From: Gammaproteobacteria bacterium
Lineage (GTDB): Bacteria; Pseudomonadota; Gammaproteobacteria; Ga0077536
DNA length: 64,000 bases
Direction: 5' to 3'
Assembly: GCA_021773835.1 (NCBI GenBank)
Contig: JAJFJQ010000052.1
Span: 97,805 to 161,804, forward strand
This document shows positions 35,301 through 43,760 of the stretch, piece after piece. The first letter of the stretch is position 1. Each line of letters opens with the position of its first letter. The position numbers and the translations under genes are program-made. The notes beneath the pieces were generated by a model. It was not told the DNA's origin. It made no database searches and saw nothing but the letters and a program-made list of their open reading frames with translations.

Positions 35301-35788
35301 TAAAATCCGGTCACGAGATAAACTTAGACCCTACTGCCGAGCGGCCGACCGAGGTCATGCTGCACGTTCCGGCGCTATTTCCCGAGGACTATCTGCCGGA
35401 TGTCCATACTAGGTTGGTCCTTTATAAGCGAATTTCGAGCGCCAATAACGACGATGAGTTAAATTTACTGAAAGAAGAGATCATCGACCGCTTTGGGCTT
35501 TACGCGAGCCCTGTTGAGAATCTTTTTCGTGTAACATCGGCGAAGCTACGTGCCCAGGCACTGGGGATCAAACGTATTGAGTTTGGTAGTAAGGGTGGAC
35601 GTGTTGATTTCGTTTCACGTCCAAGTATCGATCCAATGTCAATAATCGACCTTGTGCAAAACGATCGAGCCTATCGGTTGGATGGTGAAAGCCGGTTACG
35701 CGTTAAAAAGGACTTGTTGGATGCGGATTCGCGATTCTCTGAGTTGGATGATTTACTGGATGTACTTTCAGTCTCAAATGCGGCCTAG
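32318..35788 (+). CDS. mfd: Transcription-repair coupling factor
   Basis: ATP-driven DNA translocase that removes stalled RNA polymerase and recruits UvrA. 1156 aa. UvrB-like N-terminal module (LPDWEILPYDQFSPYQDIIS), RNAP-interaction domain around VHEDHGIGRYLGLE, then the RecG-like motor: Walker A in GDVGFGKTEVAMRAAF, DEEH in LLIIDEEHRFGVRQKEK, TLTATPIPRSLNLAL and QLRGRVGRSHHRAYAYL. The C-terminal TRCF domain is intact. ATG 32342 is an alternative start eight codons in. The csiV start overlaps its end by 11 bases. Confidence 0.98.
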   Translation: MTVETEASMNSPVAPPLPKAADAVGWTRLFGAGKSLAVAEAVKRHDGLVVLIVGDTNTALKFADEIPFFAGDIQYYNLPDWEILPYDQFSPYQDIISDRISTLSELPNLSNGLLVVSVATLMHRIVPRIWLAGQTFSLRQGDTLDRDDLQTKLIQAGYRNVSQVMDHGDFAIRGSIIDVFAMGTANPFRIDLFDDQVETLRVFDAESQRSIEEVVSLNLMPARETPLTEASIACFKRNWRLSFAGLPTKSPIYNDVSEGLAPAGIEYYLPLFFEHLDSLFDYIPDTSLVLLDEGFEEGAEQFRKSVDERYEQLRHDVERPILDPEKIFLDWDHILKALKAYPRAYLSSLDLGEQKQNLRFNTRAGTKLPIDGRAATPFRIVHSFLESYDGRVLFLADSNGRRETMLELFGSNDIKPKSFTSWPEFLGSADPVGLAVAPLAEGVELTDPAVCLITESQLFGERASQRRRRRRSDIDKDAIIKSLAELQIGSPVVHEDHGIGRYLGLEVLTVGGTVNEFIKLEYADEDKLYVPVASLNLISRYSGVDPAHAPLHKLGSGQWERAKKRATERIYDVAAELLEVHARREARAGHRFTLERDAYNAFCQEFPFEETPDQQGAIEAVLADMENTRPMDRLICGDVGFGKTEVAMRAAFVAANEGRQVAVLVPTTLLAQQHYQTFLDRFADWPVRIEQLSRFRDTSGTRAALEGLRSGSVDIVVGTHKLLGADVVFKDLGLLIIDEEHRFGVRQKEKIKAIRSDVDILTLTATPIPRSLNLALSGTRELSIISTAPSKRLAIKTFLREWSDALLREAMLREISRGGQVYFVHNDVESIERTAKKVADLVPAARVRHAHGQMREKELENVMLDFYHRRCNILVCTTIIESGIDIPNANTIIISRADKFGLAQLYQLRGRVGRSHHRAYAYLIVPHRKSMTADAIKRLQAIESLEDLGVGFTLATHDMEIRGAGEILGEEQSGQIQEIGFGLYTDLLNRAVAALKSGHEINLDPTAERPTEVMLHVPALFPEDYLPDVHTRLVLYKRISSANNDDELNLLKEEIIDRFGLYASPVENLFRVTSAKLRAQALGIKRIEFGSKGGRVDFVSRPSIDPMSIIDLVQNDRAYRLDGESRLRVKKDLLDADSRFSELDDLLDVLSVSNAA

Positions 35789-36515
35789 ATATTCAGTCAA
35801 AATATTATTGTTGGCATTGCTTCTCGGCCTAATGGCAGTTACGAGTAGTGCTGTGATGGCGAAGAGTCGCTGGTACCAAGTTGAGGTGATTGTATTTAAT
35901 CACAACGACACGGCGGCGACGTCTGAACAATGGCCCGATCTCGAATCATTACCAGATTTCCGCGACGCTATTAACTTGATCATCGATAGACCGCCGGATC
36001 CCCCCGGGTCTGTTGCGATTCCGGGACCTTTAGCATTTCAATCATTGCGCGCGTCCGACCTGAAGCTGTCCGGGATCTATCGCCGTTTACGAAATTTAAG
36101 CGCTTACACGCCAATACTGCATATCGGCTGGCGACAACCGGGTTTAGGTGGTAATCGCGCGCGCAGCGTCTACATCTCGGACAAGCCACGACTAATTACC
36201 GACACTAGCCCAACCATGCTCGATACAACATCTCATGCGGCGGTAGAGGGGGCGCTCCAGATCCGCATCGGTCGCTTGTTACACATAGTCGCGGATTTCG
36301 TGAAATATGGTAGCGAATCGCCCGTTAGGATCACCGAGCAGCGGCAGGTGAAGTTAAAGGAGATACACTATTTTGACCACCCGTTATTCGGCGTGATCGT
36401 ACAGGTAACGCCATATAGGATCGCGGATCCTGCTGCGCCGTCTGATGGCGAACCCGCTGATGAGACGAGCAACATCAATGAGGCGTTAAGCGGTCTGTCA
36501 ACCGTCTCTCGCTAG
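35778..36515 (+). CDS. csiV: CsiV-family protein (peptidoglycan-binding, secreted or envelope)
   Basis: 245 aa from ATG 35778; the frame opens at 35652 but that part lies inside mfd and does not resemble the family. A signal sequence covers about residues 8-31 (KILLLALLLGLMAVTSSAVMA). The mature start SRWYQVEVIVFNHN is the family signature, and YTPILHIGWRQPG and EIHYFDHPLFGVIVQVTP follow. In Shewanella, CsiV is involved in cAMP/CRP-linked envelope function; the role here is inferred from similarity. Its TAG stop shares CTAG (36512-36515) with the convergent gene. Confidence 0.82.
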   Translation: MRPRYSVKILLLALLLGLMAVTSSAVMAKSRWYQVEVIVFNHNDTAATSEQWPDLESLPDFRDAINLIIDRPPDPPGSVAIPGPLAFQSLRASDLKLSGIYRRLRNLSAYTPILHIGWRQPGLGGNRARSVYISDKPRLITDTSPTMLDTTSHAAVEGALQIRIGRLLHIVADFVKYGSESPVRITEQRQVKLKEIHYFDHPLFGVIVQVTPYRIADPAAPSDGEPADETSNINEALSGLSTVSR

Positions 36516-37252
36516 TGTTGCTCGAGCCAGGCAGCGATTAGCGTCATTACTTGCGCTGCGCCGGCAGCGAGATGTTGGCTCAATTCGTTCAGATCAATTA
36601 CGCCGTCGGCGATACCGGCGGCCCAATTGACGACAATCGAACAATTTGCATAATTGAGTTCAGCCTCACGCGCTAGTGCAGCCTCCGGCATTCCTGTCAT
36701 TCCTACTATCGTGCAGCCATCACGAGCCATGCGCTTAATTTCGGCAGCAGTCTCAAGCCGCGGCCCTTGCGTGGCCCCGTAAATTCCAGAGGCCTCTAGT
36801 GAGATATCGACAGTGCGTGCAAGATTAATAAGTTCCTGGCGCAAACGTTCACAATAAGGATAAGAAAAATCAATATGTTGAACAGTATTATCTAGGCCGT
36901 CGCTGAAAGTGTGCTCGCGCCCGAAGGTGTAATCGATAATTTGGTCGGGAATAACGATTTTCCTTGGCGGCGTTGTCGATACAATTCCACCGACCGCAGT
37001 GATCGCGATGATATCTTCCACTTGAAGGTGTTTTAGGGCAGCGATATTTGCTCGGTAGTTAATTTGGTGCGGTGGGATCGTGTGGTCGCGTCCGTGCCGC
37101 GGAAGAAAATACACCTGATTGTTACCGATGCGGCCCTCTACTACCGGCGCGGACGTTTTACCGTAAGGTGTAATCAGTTGATGCTCGTTGGGAGTTGCTA
37201 GGGCGGAGAAAGTATCAAATCCGCTGCCACCGATAATTGCGATTTTTGACAT
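36512..37252 (-). CDS. mtiP: S-methyl-5'-thioinosine phosphorylase
   Basis: Nucleoside phosphorylase of the PNP/MTAP family, 246 aa. Strings: AIIGGSGFDTF, phosphate loop LPRHGRDHTIPPHQINYRAN, AITAVGGIV, and the base-site region YGATQGPRLETAAEI...GCTIVGMTGMPEAALARE. The pairing with hpt (one-base overlap) is that of the P. aeruginosa MTI phosphorylase, and a deaminase for MTA is present in this window, so MTI is the favoured substrate over MTA. Reaction: methylthioinosine plus phosphate to hypoxanthine and MTR-1-P. Confidence 0.87.
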   Translation of the reverse strand: MSKIAIIGGSGFDTFSALATPNEHQLITPYGKTSAPVVEGRIGNNQVYFLPRHGRDHTIPPHQINYRANIAALKHLQVEDIIAITAVGGIVSTTPPRKIVIPDQIIDYTFGREHTFSDGLDNTVQHIDFSYPYCERLRQELINLARTVDISLEASGIYGATQGPRLETAAEIKRMARDGCTIVGMTGMPEAALAREAELNYANCSIVVNWAAGIADGVIDLNELSQHLAAGAAQVMTLIAAWLEQH

Positions 37253-37797
37253 CAGTCTTTGACTGCGAATATCCCAGGGCAGTTACGCCAATACGTTTTG
37301 TAATCCATGCCGGCACCAAAAACGTAACGGTCTGACGTTGATACGCCGTAGAAATCCGTTTCCTGTAACCCGGAGCGTAATGGGATCGATTTCACGAGCA
37401 GTACCGCGGTTAACACGTCACGGGCGCCAACCGCTCGGCACCGTTCGACTGCCGCTTGTAGGGTTATTCCCTGATCGAGAAGGTCGTCGATCAGTAGCAC
37501 CGTGCGACCCTTTAGGGTCGATGATGGCGAGCGGACCCATTCTAATTCGCCGCCGGAAGTCTTGCTTCCATAACGCGTGAGATGGATATAGTCGACCTGT
37601 AATGGAAAATTTAGGCGACTGAGGAGCATCGAGGTCGGGACCATACCGCCGTTCATCACCGCCAACAGCAGTGGATTTTGATCTTCTAATCGAGCGGTGA
37701 TCTGAGCTGCCATAGTGTCCATCGAATGCTCAATCTCGGCCACGGTAAACAATTGGTCTGCGTCCTTTCGGGTCGAAATTATCTCGTCATCGAACAT
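37252..37797 (-). CDS. hpt: Hypoxanthine-guanine phosphoribosyltransferase
   Basis: Salvages hypoxanthine or guanine with PRPP. 181 aa. PRPP loop TVLLIDDLLDQGITLQAAV, the LLAVMNGGMVPTSMLLSRL segment, and the C-terminal DRYVFGAGMDYKTYWRN where the purine stacks. One-base overlap with the MTI phosphorylase suggests that hypoxanthine freed by it is converted directly to IMP. It starts 27 bases after the ATPase gene's end on the same strand. Confidence 0.92.
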   Translation of the reverse strand: MFDDEIISTRKDADQLFTVAEIEHSMDTMAAQITARLEDQNPLLLAVMNGGMVPTSMLLSRLNFPLQVDYIHLTRYGSKTSGGELEWVRSPSSTLKGRTVLLIDDLLDQGITLQAAVERCRAVGARDVLTAVLLVKSIPLRSGLQETDFYGVSTSDRYVFGAGMDYKTYWRNCPGIFAVKD

Positions 37798-37823
37798 GGG
37801 AACGGACGGAAACCTTTACGCGC

Positions 37824-38693
37824 TCAAATTTTTCCGAGTCCGGAGCGGCCGGCCCAGTCTTTTGCAAATTGATAGGCCGAACGGCCACTGCGTGATCCAT
37901 GAAGCATCGCCCACTGTAACGCGGCTCTGCGGATTTCTCCGTCGTTTGTATCTGCAACGCCTAATTCGGTTAACCAGTGGTTCACGATGTTCAGGTAATT
38001 TTCTTGATTAAAAGGCTGGAACGATAACCAAAGACCGAACCGTTCCGACAGCGAAATCTTTTCTTCTACGGCTTCACTCTGATGAATTTCGCCATCGACA
38101 GGACGCGCATCGAGATTATCTGATAGGCGCTCCGGTACTAAATGGCGACGATTGGATGTGGCGTAAATAATGAGGTTGTCAGGGGTACTCAAGACAGAAC
38201 CGTCGAGAACGACCTTTAACGCGCGATAGGTACTATCCTGTTCATCAAAAGATAGGTCATCACAGAACACAACGAACTTGCCGTTGTTGCCGTTCAGTTG
38301 TTCGACGATGTCGGGTAAGTCGATGAGGTCTTGGCGCTCCACCTCTATCATTCGCAATCCGTCCTTTGCATAGGCATTGAGGAGCGCTTTAACGAGAGAA
38401 GATTTGCCGGTCCCGCGCGGTCCCCAAAGTAGGGCGTTATTGGCCGGTAGCCCGTTCAGAAATTGGCTGGTATTGCGGATCAGCTCTTGTTTTTGATGGT
38501 CAACATGATGGAGGTCGTCGAGCGAGATGGGATTAAATCGATCGATGATCTGTAGACGGCCGACCTGGTTAGTTTTCCGCCAACGCCACGCAATCCCGTT
38601 GTCGAGATCACAGACCTCGACCGGCGGGATGAATTGTTCCAGCCGATCAAGGATAGATTCGGCGCGTCGAAAAAATTTTTCTGCGTCAGTCAT
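37824..38693 (-). CDS. DUF815-family AAA ATPase
   Basis: 289 aa. Walker A is ALLWGPRGTGKSSLVKALL, Walker B is KFVVFCDDLSFDEQD, and a sensor-1 Asn is in IIYATSNRRHL. The layout matches the DUF815 ATPase family, common in Proteobacteria and of unknown function. It sits between cyaA and hpt on the same strand; a long-loop inverted repeat lies in the 73-bp gap to cyaA. Confidence 0.9.
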   Translation of the reverse strand: MTDAEKFFRRAESILDRLEQFIPPVEVCDLDNGIAWRWRKTNQVGRLQIIDRFNPISLDDLHHVDHQKQELIRNTSQFLNGLPANNALLWGPRGTGKSSLVKALLNAYAKDGLRMIEVERQDLIDLPDIVEQLNGNNGKFVVFCDDLSFDEQDSTYRALKVVLDGSVLSTPDNLIIYATSNRRHLVPERLSDNLDARPVDGEIHQSEAVEEKISLSERFGLWLSFQPFNQENYLNIVNHWLTELGVADTNDGEIRRAALQWAMLHGSRSGRSAYQFAKDWAGRSGLGKI

Positions 38694-38713
38694 AATTCGA
38701 GCTTGAGTTGAGA

Positions 38714-38755
38714 TTATCGGGCCACAAGCGATATTTTACTGTATTCGCCCGATAA
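38714..38755. repeat. 9-bp perfect inverted repeat between cyaA and the DUF815 gene
   Basis: TTATCGGGC at 38714-38722 and GCCCGATAA at 38747-38755 are exact complements separated by 24 bases that are AT-rich. No T-run follows on the minus strand. It could be a transcript hairpin or a looped operator just before the ATPase start. Confidence 0.45.
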
Positions 38756-38766
38756 CGCATCGATTA

Positions 38767-41649
38767 CTACCCGGCTGCGATTGTCCCATCCGCTTTTGAG
38801 ACATTATCACGCAATGCCTGGGTCAAATGTTGTTCAATACGTTTTTTATAATTGAGTAGCTGAATCGTCGTTTGGTCGCCGCCGGCATGCATAGATTTGA
38901 ATCTATTGGACAGTTCGAGGTCGGTAATATAGATGGGATAGGTTTCAGAATTTCCGCGGCACGCGTAAATGAACGCGGCGATCTCAGCGAATATGCGTGC
39001 TCCGTGCTCCAGTGATGAGAATTTTTCTTCCTCGCAAAACATAGTGAATTGCTGATTTCCGGCGTCATCAATGTCAACGAATACCCCAATTGGGAGAAAT
39101 GGGGGGTTTATGGTCGAATTGCTTTGTGCCTTGCGGGCGTTAAAAACATCGTTCGATTGTCGTTGTAGGCGATACAGTTCTACTGCTTGCAGTCCGAAAA
39201 CGGGATCGAATGCTTCGCGATTTGGTGCGTCGTACTTCGTCAGGTTTTGTAAGAACTTTAGATATTGGTCGAACATCAGTTCTATTGAGTAGCATTCTTG
39301 GCGGTGGGTGAATAGCGCGCCAAACGCGTCCAGCACATAGACATCTGCTTCGGATCCGTCCTCGTGAATGAATAGCTGAATTTGGTCGGCTACATTATGG
39401 TCGTAGATGCACCTCAGGATCCCCACGGCCCGACACCCTAAATCAAATTCTATGTCGCAGTACGTTTGCCGTGGCGCGCCGATGGCCTTTAGTAGTGCCG
39501 CATAACTTTGGTGGGCCTCGAAACGCGGCTTATCGTTTTCCGTGTAGGTCCTGTAATAACGATTCGAAATTTGGACCACCAATTGGCGATCGACATCCGC
39601 TGATTTGCTACACATGCGATTGATGAGGTCGCTGACGAAGCCCTGAACTCGTCCGATAATTGCGCGATCATATGTTTTCGAGAGCGAGAAAATATCAATA
39701 GATGGGGGCATGTAACTGCCGAGCGGCGTTGCCCATTGTAGATATTCCATCAGCGCTTCGAGCAGTGCACTCGCTCCGGAAAAGCGAAAGACAAAGACCT
39801 CTTCCCAACTCGTCATCATGAGCAAGTCGACGCTACCGATGAGGTTGATCCGTTGTCCACCGAATTGAAACGCGTCCGTTTGATTACTGGTCAATACGCC
39901 ACCCTCTAGGACTTTTCCAACTAAAGGGTCGACACCTACGTTAATCATCATAAGAGCTCGAGTAACGCGCGGTACGGCATCTAGCGCTGTCGCTTCGGAC
40001 GCCGTTACCCGTTGGTCCGGGAATCGATGATTGATCAGCTCAATTACTTTATGCACGTCGTCATACGTGAGGCGCATGTTTGAATCGTGTATCCGCCAGA
40101 TCGTTTCCTCGGTAATTAAATGATTAAAGTGACACCACGCGAGGATTTCGGTCGGTGACTTTCCCCGATTCAGTGGTTTGCTGTGGCCCAATTTTTTGGG
40201 TTCTATAGAGCCCGCGTACAACTTCCAAACGGGCTCGCCGTTGCCCTCTGCGGCGCAATGGAGTGATAGTTCCGATTCAGCGGGATCGGGGCAAATACCC
40301 CGCGTTACAATGTCGATCTTTGACGGTTTTCTTTCGAACGCGGCATATAATTTTCGACCAAGGATGTTGAGGTCACGTTGGGAGATATTTTGATCCTGCC
40401 CATGCCCACTTGCGAATTTTGACAGCGCCGCGTAGCTTTGGCGCAAAGCCTTAATGAGTACGCGCCTTTCATTTGACGCGAATGCAACCTTCCAATTTTT
40501 GCGGTCGTCAAGCCGGCGAATATCAGTAGCCGACCAATTCCAATCCCGCGCCATACGTTGCAAGGTTTCACGTTGCCAGTTCGGAACACGCGATTCTCGA
40601 CTCTTACTCAATTGAACATTGGTTTTTATATAGAAACTACGGCGCATCAAATCGAGCCGTTCAGTATCGCCGAGTGCGATCAGATATTCTTCGACTTTTC
40701 GATACATCAAGATGTAGGGGTCGATCTCATCCAGAGAGACCTGTCCGCGAGCAATCGCAGCCTTATACCGATCACTCAAAAATTGGCCATTGGGGAAATC
40801 TGCGGCGTATGCTTCCACTAGTAGTAACTTCAATACCGACTTGTACGGCGAATCGATACTTTTATACAACTGCCACACGGCCGCGCCGAAAAATTCGGCG
40901 GCAGGAATATCTGTAAGCCCGCCAAAGTCCACGTAATCTAGTCCTGGCCGGGTGCCACTTTTGCACGCTTCGGCAACGTAGTCGTCGTAATGATTTTCAT
41001 CTTCGGGTGGGACGAACCACCACATTGGCTTGAGGCCTGCAAGAAGCAGTCCGGACCGATAGAACTCGTCAAGCAACAAATAGTGTTGGGAGCTGCCACT
41101 GCTCTCGTCTGACAGCGTCAGCGTTTCGCCAGAACGAAAACCTTGCGCATCGAATACGAAGAAATGCATCTCTAAACCGAGACTCGCGGCAAGGGCCTCA
41201 ATCCGTTTAGCTTTGTCTTGCAATGCTTCGAGTGGCGACCCACCTAGCTTCGGATCGTGGACCAACCAAATATCGAAATCGCTGGATTTAGAGTAGCCGA
41301 CGGTTCCGGGGCTACCCATCAAATACAGACCTTCGATGAGGCTGCGTTGGCTTTTTTGCCGTCCGCCTTCGTAGCGGAAAGACTTGGCAAGTCGGCCGGC
41401 GGCTTGTAGTGCTGACGGCCCTGGTGTGTAGTCGCAAACCCCGACCGGCGTGTCACCGGCTACGTAGCCCGGTAGCGAGGGCTCATTGGTGCTGAATAGC
41501 AGTGGTAGCGCGTCAATGAGGTCACGTTGGCGCGAGGTTAGATTGTCCCGCACACGGCGTAGCTTATCCGTGTTTAATGCCATAAACCGGCTACTCAGGC
41601 GAGCGCTGGTGAGGCTGCTTTGCGTTAGTGTTTTCTCCCCTCGAGGCAT
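38767..41649 (-). CDS. cyaA: Class I adenylate cyclase
   Basis: Makes cAMP from ATP. 960 aa. The catalytic nucleotidyltransferase motif is in LYLMGSPGTVGYSKSSDFDIWL, with the N-terminal PLLFSTNEPSLPGYVAGDTP typical of the gammaproteobacterial class I enzyme; the long C-terminal regulatory half follows. E. coli CyaA is somewhat shorter. ATG 41583 is an internal alternative start, but the longer N-terminus (RLSSRFMALNTDKLRRVR) resembles Pseudomonas CyaA. It is divergent from glyA across a 303-bp control region. Confidence 0.96.
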   Translation of the reverse strand: MPRGEKTLTQSSLTSARLSSRFMALNTDKLRRVRDNLTSRQRDLIDALPLLFSTNEPSLPGYVAGDTPVGVCDYTPGPSALQAAGRLAKSFRYEGGRQKSQRSLIEGLYLMGSPGTVGYSKSSDFDIWLVHDPKLGGSPLEALQDKAKRIEALAASLGLEMHFFVFDAQGFRSGETLTLSDESSGSSQHYLLLDEFYRSGLLLAGLKPMWWFVPPEDENHYDDYVAEACKSGTRPGLDYVDFGGLTDIPAAEFFGAAVWQLYKSIDSPYKSVLKLLLVEAYAADFPNGQFLSDRYKAAIARGQVSLDEIDPYILMYRKVEEYLIALGDTERLDLMRRSFYIKTNVQLSKSRESRVPNWQRETLQRMARDWNWSATDIRRLDDRKNWKVAFASNERRVLIKALRQSYAALSKFASGHGQDQNISQRDLNILGRKLYAAFERKPSKIDIVTRGICPDPAESELSLHCAAEGNGEPVWKLYAGSIEPKKLGHSKPLNRGKSPTEILAWCHFNHLITEETIWRIHDSNMRLTYDDVHKVIELINHRFPDQRVTASEATALDAVPRVTRALMMINVGVDPLVGKVLEGGVLTSNQTDAFQFGGQRINLIGSVDLLMMTSWEEVFVFRFSGASALLEALMEYLQWATPLGSYMPPSIDIFSLSKTYDRAIIGRVQGFVSDLINRMCSKSADVDRQLVVQISNRYYRTYTENDKPRFEAHQSYAALLKAIGAPRQTYCDIEFDLGCRAVGILRCIYDHNVADQIQLFIHEDGSEADVYVLDAFGALFTHRQECYSIELMFDQYLKFLQNLTKYDAPNREAFDPVFGLQAVELYRLQRQSNDVFNARKAQSNSTINPPFLPIGVFVDIDDAGNQQFTMFCEEEKFSSLEHGARIFAEIAAFIYACRGNSETYPIYITDLELSNRFKSMHAGGDQTTIQLLNYKKRIEQHLTQALRDNVSKADGTIAAG

Positions 41650-41719
41650 ACAAACGATAGCGGCATCGGGGCTCCGATCTTCAGTGCATCTCAGGCGTTC
41701 CGGCGAATTTGGCGAGGTG

Positions 41720-41744
41720 TCAAGATTTATGGAATAAATCCTGA
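41720..41744. promoter_or_regulatory. 25-bp dyad, candidate operator
   Basis: TCA-a-GATTTAT-gga-ATAAATC-c-TGA: a 7-bp perfect inverted repeat around a 3-base centre, extended by three more pairs across one mismatch. The centre is about 66 bases upstream of the predicted glyA transcription start, a usual activator position. The sequence is not a CRP, PurR or MetR consensus I can match. Confidence 0.5.
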
Positions 41745-41762
41745 AAATTCAACTGGTTTCCG

Positions 41763-41791
41763 TTGAGTGTCGCCTTGTAATTGGCGATAAT
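41763..41791 (+). promoter_or_regulatory. Sigma-70 type promoter for glyA
   Basis: TTGAGT (41763-41768), a 17-base spacer, then GATAAT (41786-41791). Transcription would start near 41798, leaving a leader of about 155 bases before the ATG. Confidence 0.6.
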
Positions 41792-41952
41792 TAGCCACTC
41801 AGCCAGCACCCCGCGCGATCCGCCTGGTCGCCACTGTTTAGTAGGAAGATCAAGGCGAGGCGTTGGTCCGGGAGTCCATGTCCTGCCGTCCCTGCTGTGT
41901 TCAACCAACGGCAACCGTTTGGCCCAAGATGACGAATAGGAGATTTGTTCCA

Positions 41953-43215
41953 ATGTTCGCGCACGATATGCGAATAGAATCATACGATCCCGAGTTGGAA
42001 GCAGCGCTTGCGGCGGAACGCTCGCGACAAGAGCACCACATCGAATTGATCGCATCCGAAAATTACGCCAGTCCAAGGGTTTTGCAGGCTGCCGGCTCCG
42101 TATTGACCAACAAATACGCAGAGGGCTATCCAGGGAAACGCTATTATGGCGGGTGCGAGAATGTTGATGTGGTCGAGCAGCTGGCGATTGAGCGAGCGAA
42201 AACCTTATTCAGCGCCGACTTTGCCAATGTCCAAGCACACTCTGGTTCACAGGCAAATAGTGCCGCCTACCTCGCGTTGTTATCCCCGGGTGATGTGATG
42301 ATGGGCTTGAGCTTGGCTGAAGGAGGGCATCTTACCCACGGTGCTGCAGTAAACTTTTCTGGCCAAACTTATCACGCTGTACCCTATGGTTTAGATCCTG
42401 ATAGCGGAGAGATCGATTACGACGAGGTTGTGCGGCTGGCGCGCGAGCACCGACCCAAGTTGATAATGACCGGATTTTCGGCCTACTCACGGATCCTTGA
42501 TTGGGTAAAATTTCGGGAGATAGCGGACGAGGTTGGCGCTTACTTGGTTGCCGATATTGCGCACGTAGCGGGGCTTGTCGTGACCGGCTTGTATCCGAGC
42601 CCGGTTGCGGTGGCGGATGTGGTGACCTCGACAACTCACAAAACGCTTCGCGGGCCTCGCGGTGGGTTGATTATCGCGAGGTCCAGCGAAGTATTGGAAA
42701 AGAGGTTGAATTCCGCGGTATTTCCGGGAATGCAAGGCGGTCCATTTATGCACCTTATCGCGGCCAAAGCAGTCGCGTTCAATGAGGCGATGGAGCCAGA
42801 ATTCAAGGTGTATCAACAGCAAGTCTTAGACAATGCCCGTGCAATGGTCGAAACATTTCTCACAAGAGGGTACAAGGTTGTCTCAGGCGGGACGGACAAT
42901 CACTTATTTTTGCTTGATTTGAGTCCGCACGGACTCACTGGTAAGGCAGCCGACGCTGCGCTCGATGCAGCCCATATTACCGTCAACAAGAATGCCGTTC
43001 CGAACGACCCACAATCGCCGTTTGTGACTAGCGGAATCCGGATCGGCACACCGGCGATTACGACTCGAGGCCTAAAGGTTGGCGAGTCGATGGAACTCGC
43101 CGGCTGGATGTGTGACATCTTGGACGCGATCGACAATGAGTCGATTATCGAAGAGACCCGCACAAAGGTTCGAGGTTTATGCGATCACTTCCCAGTGTAT
43201 GGTCGCGACGGATAA
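41953..43215 (+). CDS. glyA: Serine hydroxymethyltransferase
   Basis: PLP enzyme: serine plus THF to glycine plus 5,10-methylene-THF, the main one-carbon source. 420 aa from ATG 41953 ([15 protein letters not shown]...), with AGGAG about a turn upstream; the frame is open to 41863 but the extra residues are not family-like. Strings: [32 protein letters not shown], and the PLP lysine in [15 protein letters not shown]. Followed after 20 bp by nrdR, an order shared with many Proteobacteria. Confidence 0.98.
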   Translation: MFAHDMRIESYDPELEAALAAERSRQEHHIELIASENYASPRVLQAAGSVLTNKYAEGYPGKRYYGGCENVDVVEQLAIERAKTLFSADFANVQAHSGSQANSAAYLALLSPGDVMMGLSLAEGGHLTHGAAVNFSGQTYHAVPYGLDPDSGEIDYDEVVRLAREHRPKLIMTGFSAYSRILDWVKFREIADEVGAYLVADIAHVAGLVVTGLYPSPVAVADVVTSTTHKTLRGPRGGLIIARSSEVLEKRLNSAVFPGMQGGPFMHLIAAKAVAFNEAMEPEFKVYQQQVLDNARAMVETFLTRGYKVVSGGTDNHLFLLDLSPHGLTGKAADAALDAAHITVNKNAVPNDPQSPFVTSGIRIGTPAITTRGLKVGESMELAGWMCDILDAIDNESIIEETRTKVRGLCDHFPVYGRDG

Positions 43216-43235
43216 ATTAAGGCGTAGATTTTAGG

Positions 43236-43757
43236 ATGCATTGTCCATTTTGTTCTAACCCCGACACGCGGGTCATCGACTCGAGGCTACTGGGCGAAGG
43301 CGATCAAGTCAGACGCCGGCGTGAGTGCCAAAGTTGTAAGGCACGTTTTACCACCTACGAAACCGCAGAGCTGAGCTTGCCACGGATAATAAAAAGTGAC
43401 GGCCGACGCGAGACGTTTGTCGACGAAAAGTTGCGCAGCGGGATCTTGAAAGCACTCGAAAAACGACCGGTCGGGATGGAACGCGTAGAAGAAGCGATCA
43501 ATCAAATTAAGCGCAAGGTGCGAGAAACTGGCGAACGTGAGATCGATTCGAGACGCCTCGGCGAGCTCGTGATGGATGGATTACGCAGCCTCGATCAAGT
43601 GGCATACGTACGTTTTGCTTCGGTTTACCGTAGCTTTGAAGACGTGAGGGCATTTCTCGAAGAGATTGAACGTTTGGAAAACGATCTGCCGCCAGATCTG
43701 CGTAAACAACAGCTCGATCTGCTGCCATCTGAAAAGCGCGGAAAAAAAGAGCGCTGA
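43236..43757 (+). CDS. nrdR: Transcriptional repressor NrdR
   Basis: Represses ribonucleotide reductase genes, sensing (d)ATP. 173 aa. An N-terminal zinc ribbon has CPFC and CQSC ([33 protein letters not shown]); the ATP-cone follows from about residue 48 ([32 protein letters not shown]). The C-terminal tail is charged. No ribonucleotide reductase gene is in this window. Start of the riboflavin operon is 3 bases downstream. Confidence 0.98.
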   Translation: MHCPFCSNPDTRVIDSRLLGEGDQVRRRRECQSCKARFTTYETAELSLPRIIKSDGRRETFVDEKLRSGILKALEKRPVGMERVEEAINQIKRKVRETGEREIDSRRLGELVMDGLRSLDQVAYVRFASVYRSFEDVRAFLEEIERLENDLPPDLRKQQLDLLPSEKRGKKER

Positions 43758-43760
43758 ACA

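Larger units (their letters stand above)
41650..41952. other. Divergent cyaA/glyA intergenic control region
   Basis: 303 bp with no supported gene. It holds a 25-base dyad (41720-41744), a good promoter toward glyA (41763-41791), a consensus TTGACA on the minus strand (41723-41718) overlapping the dyad but lacking a good -10, and a roughly 155-base glyA leader in which I recognise no riboswitch. The short frames here overlap glyA or break family homology. Confidence 0.6.

Noticed and set aside
41720..42076. 118-residue minus-strand frame upstream of glyA
   Set aside because: It runs antisense into glyA and across the dyad and promoter; no family resemblance.
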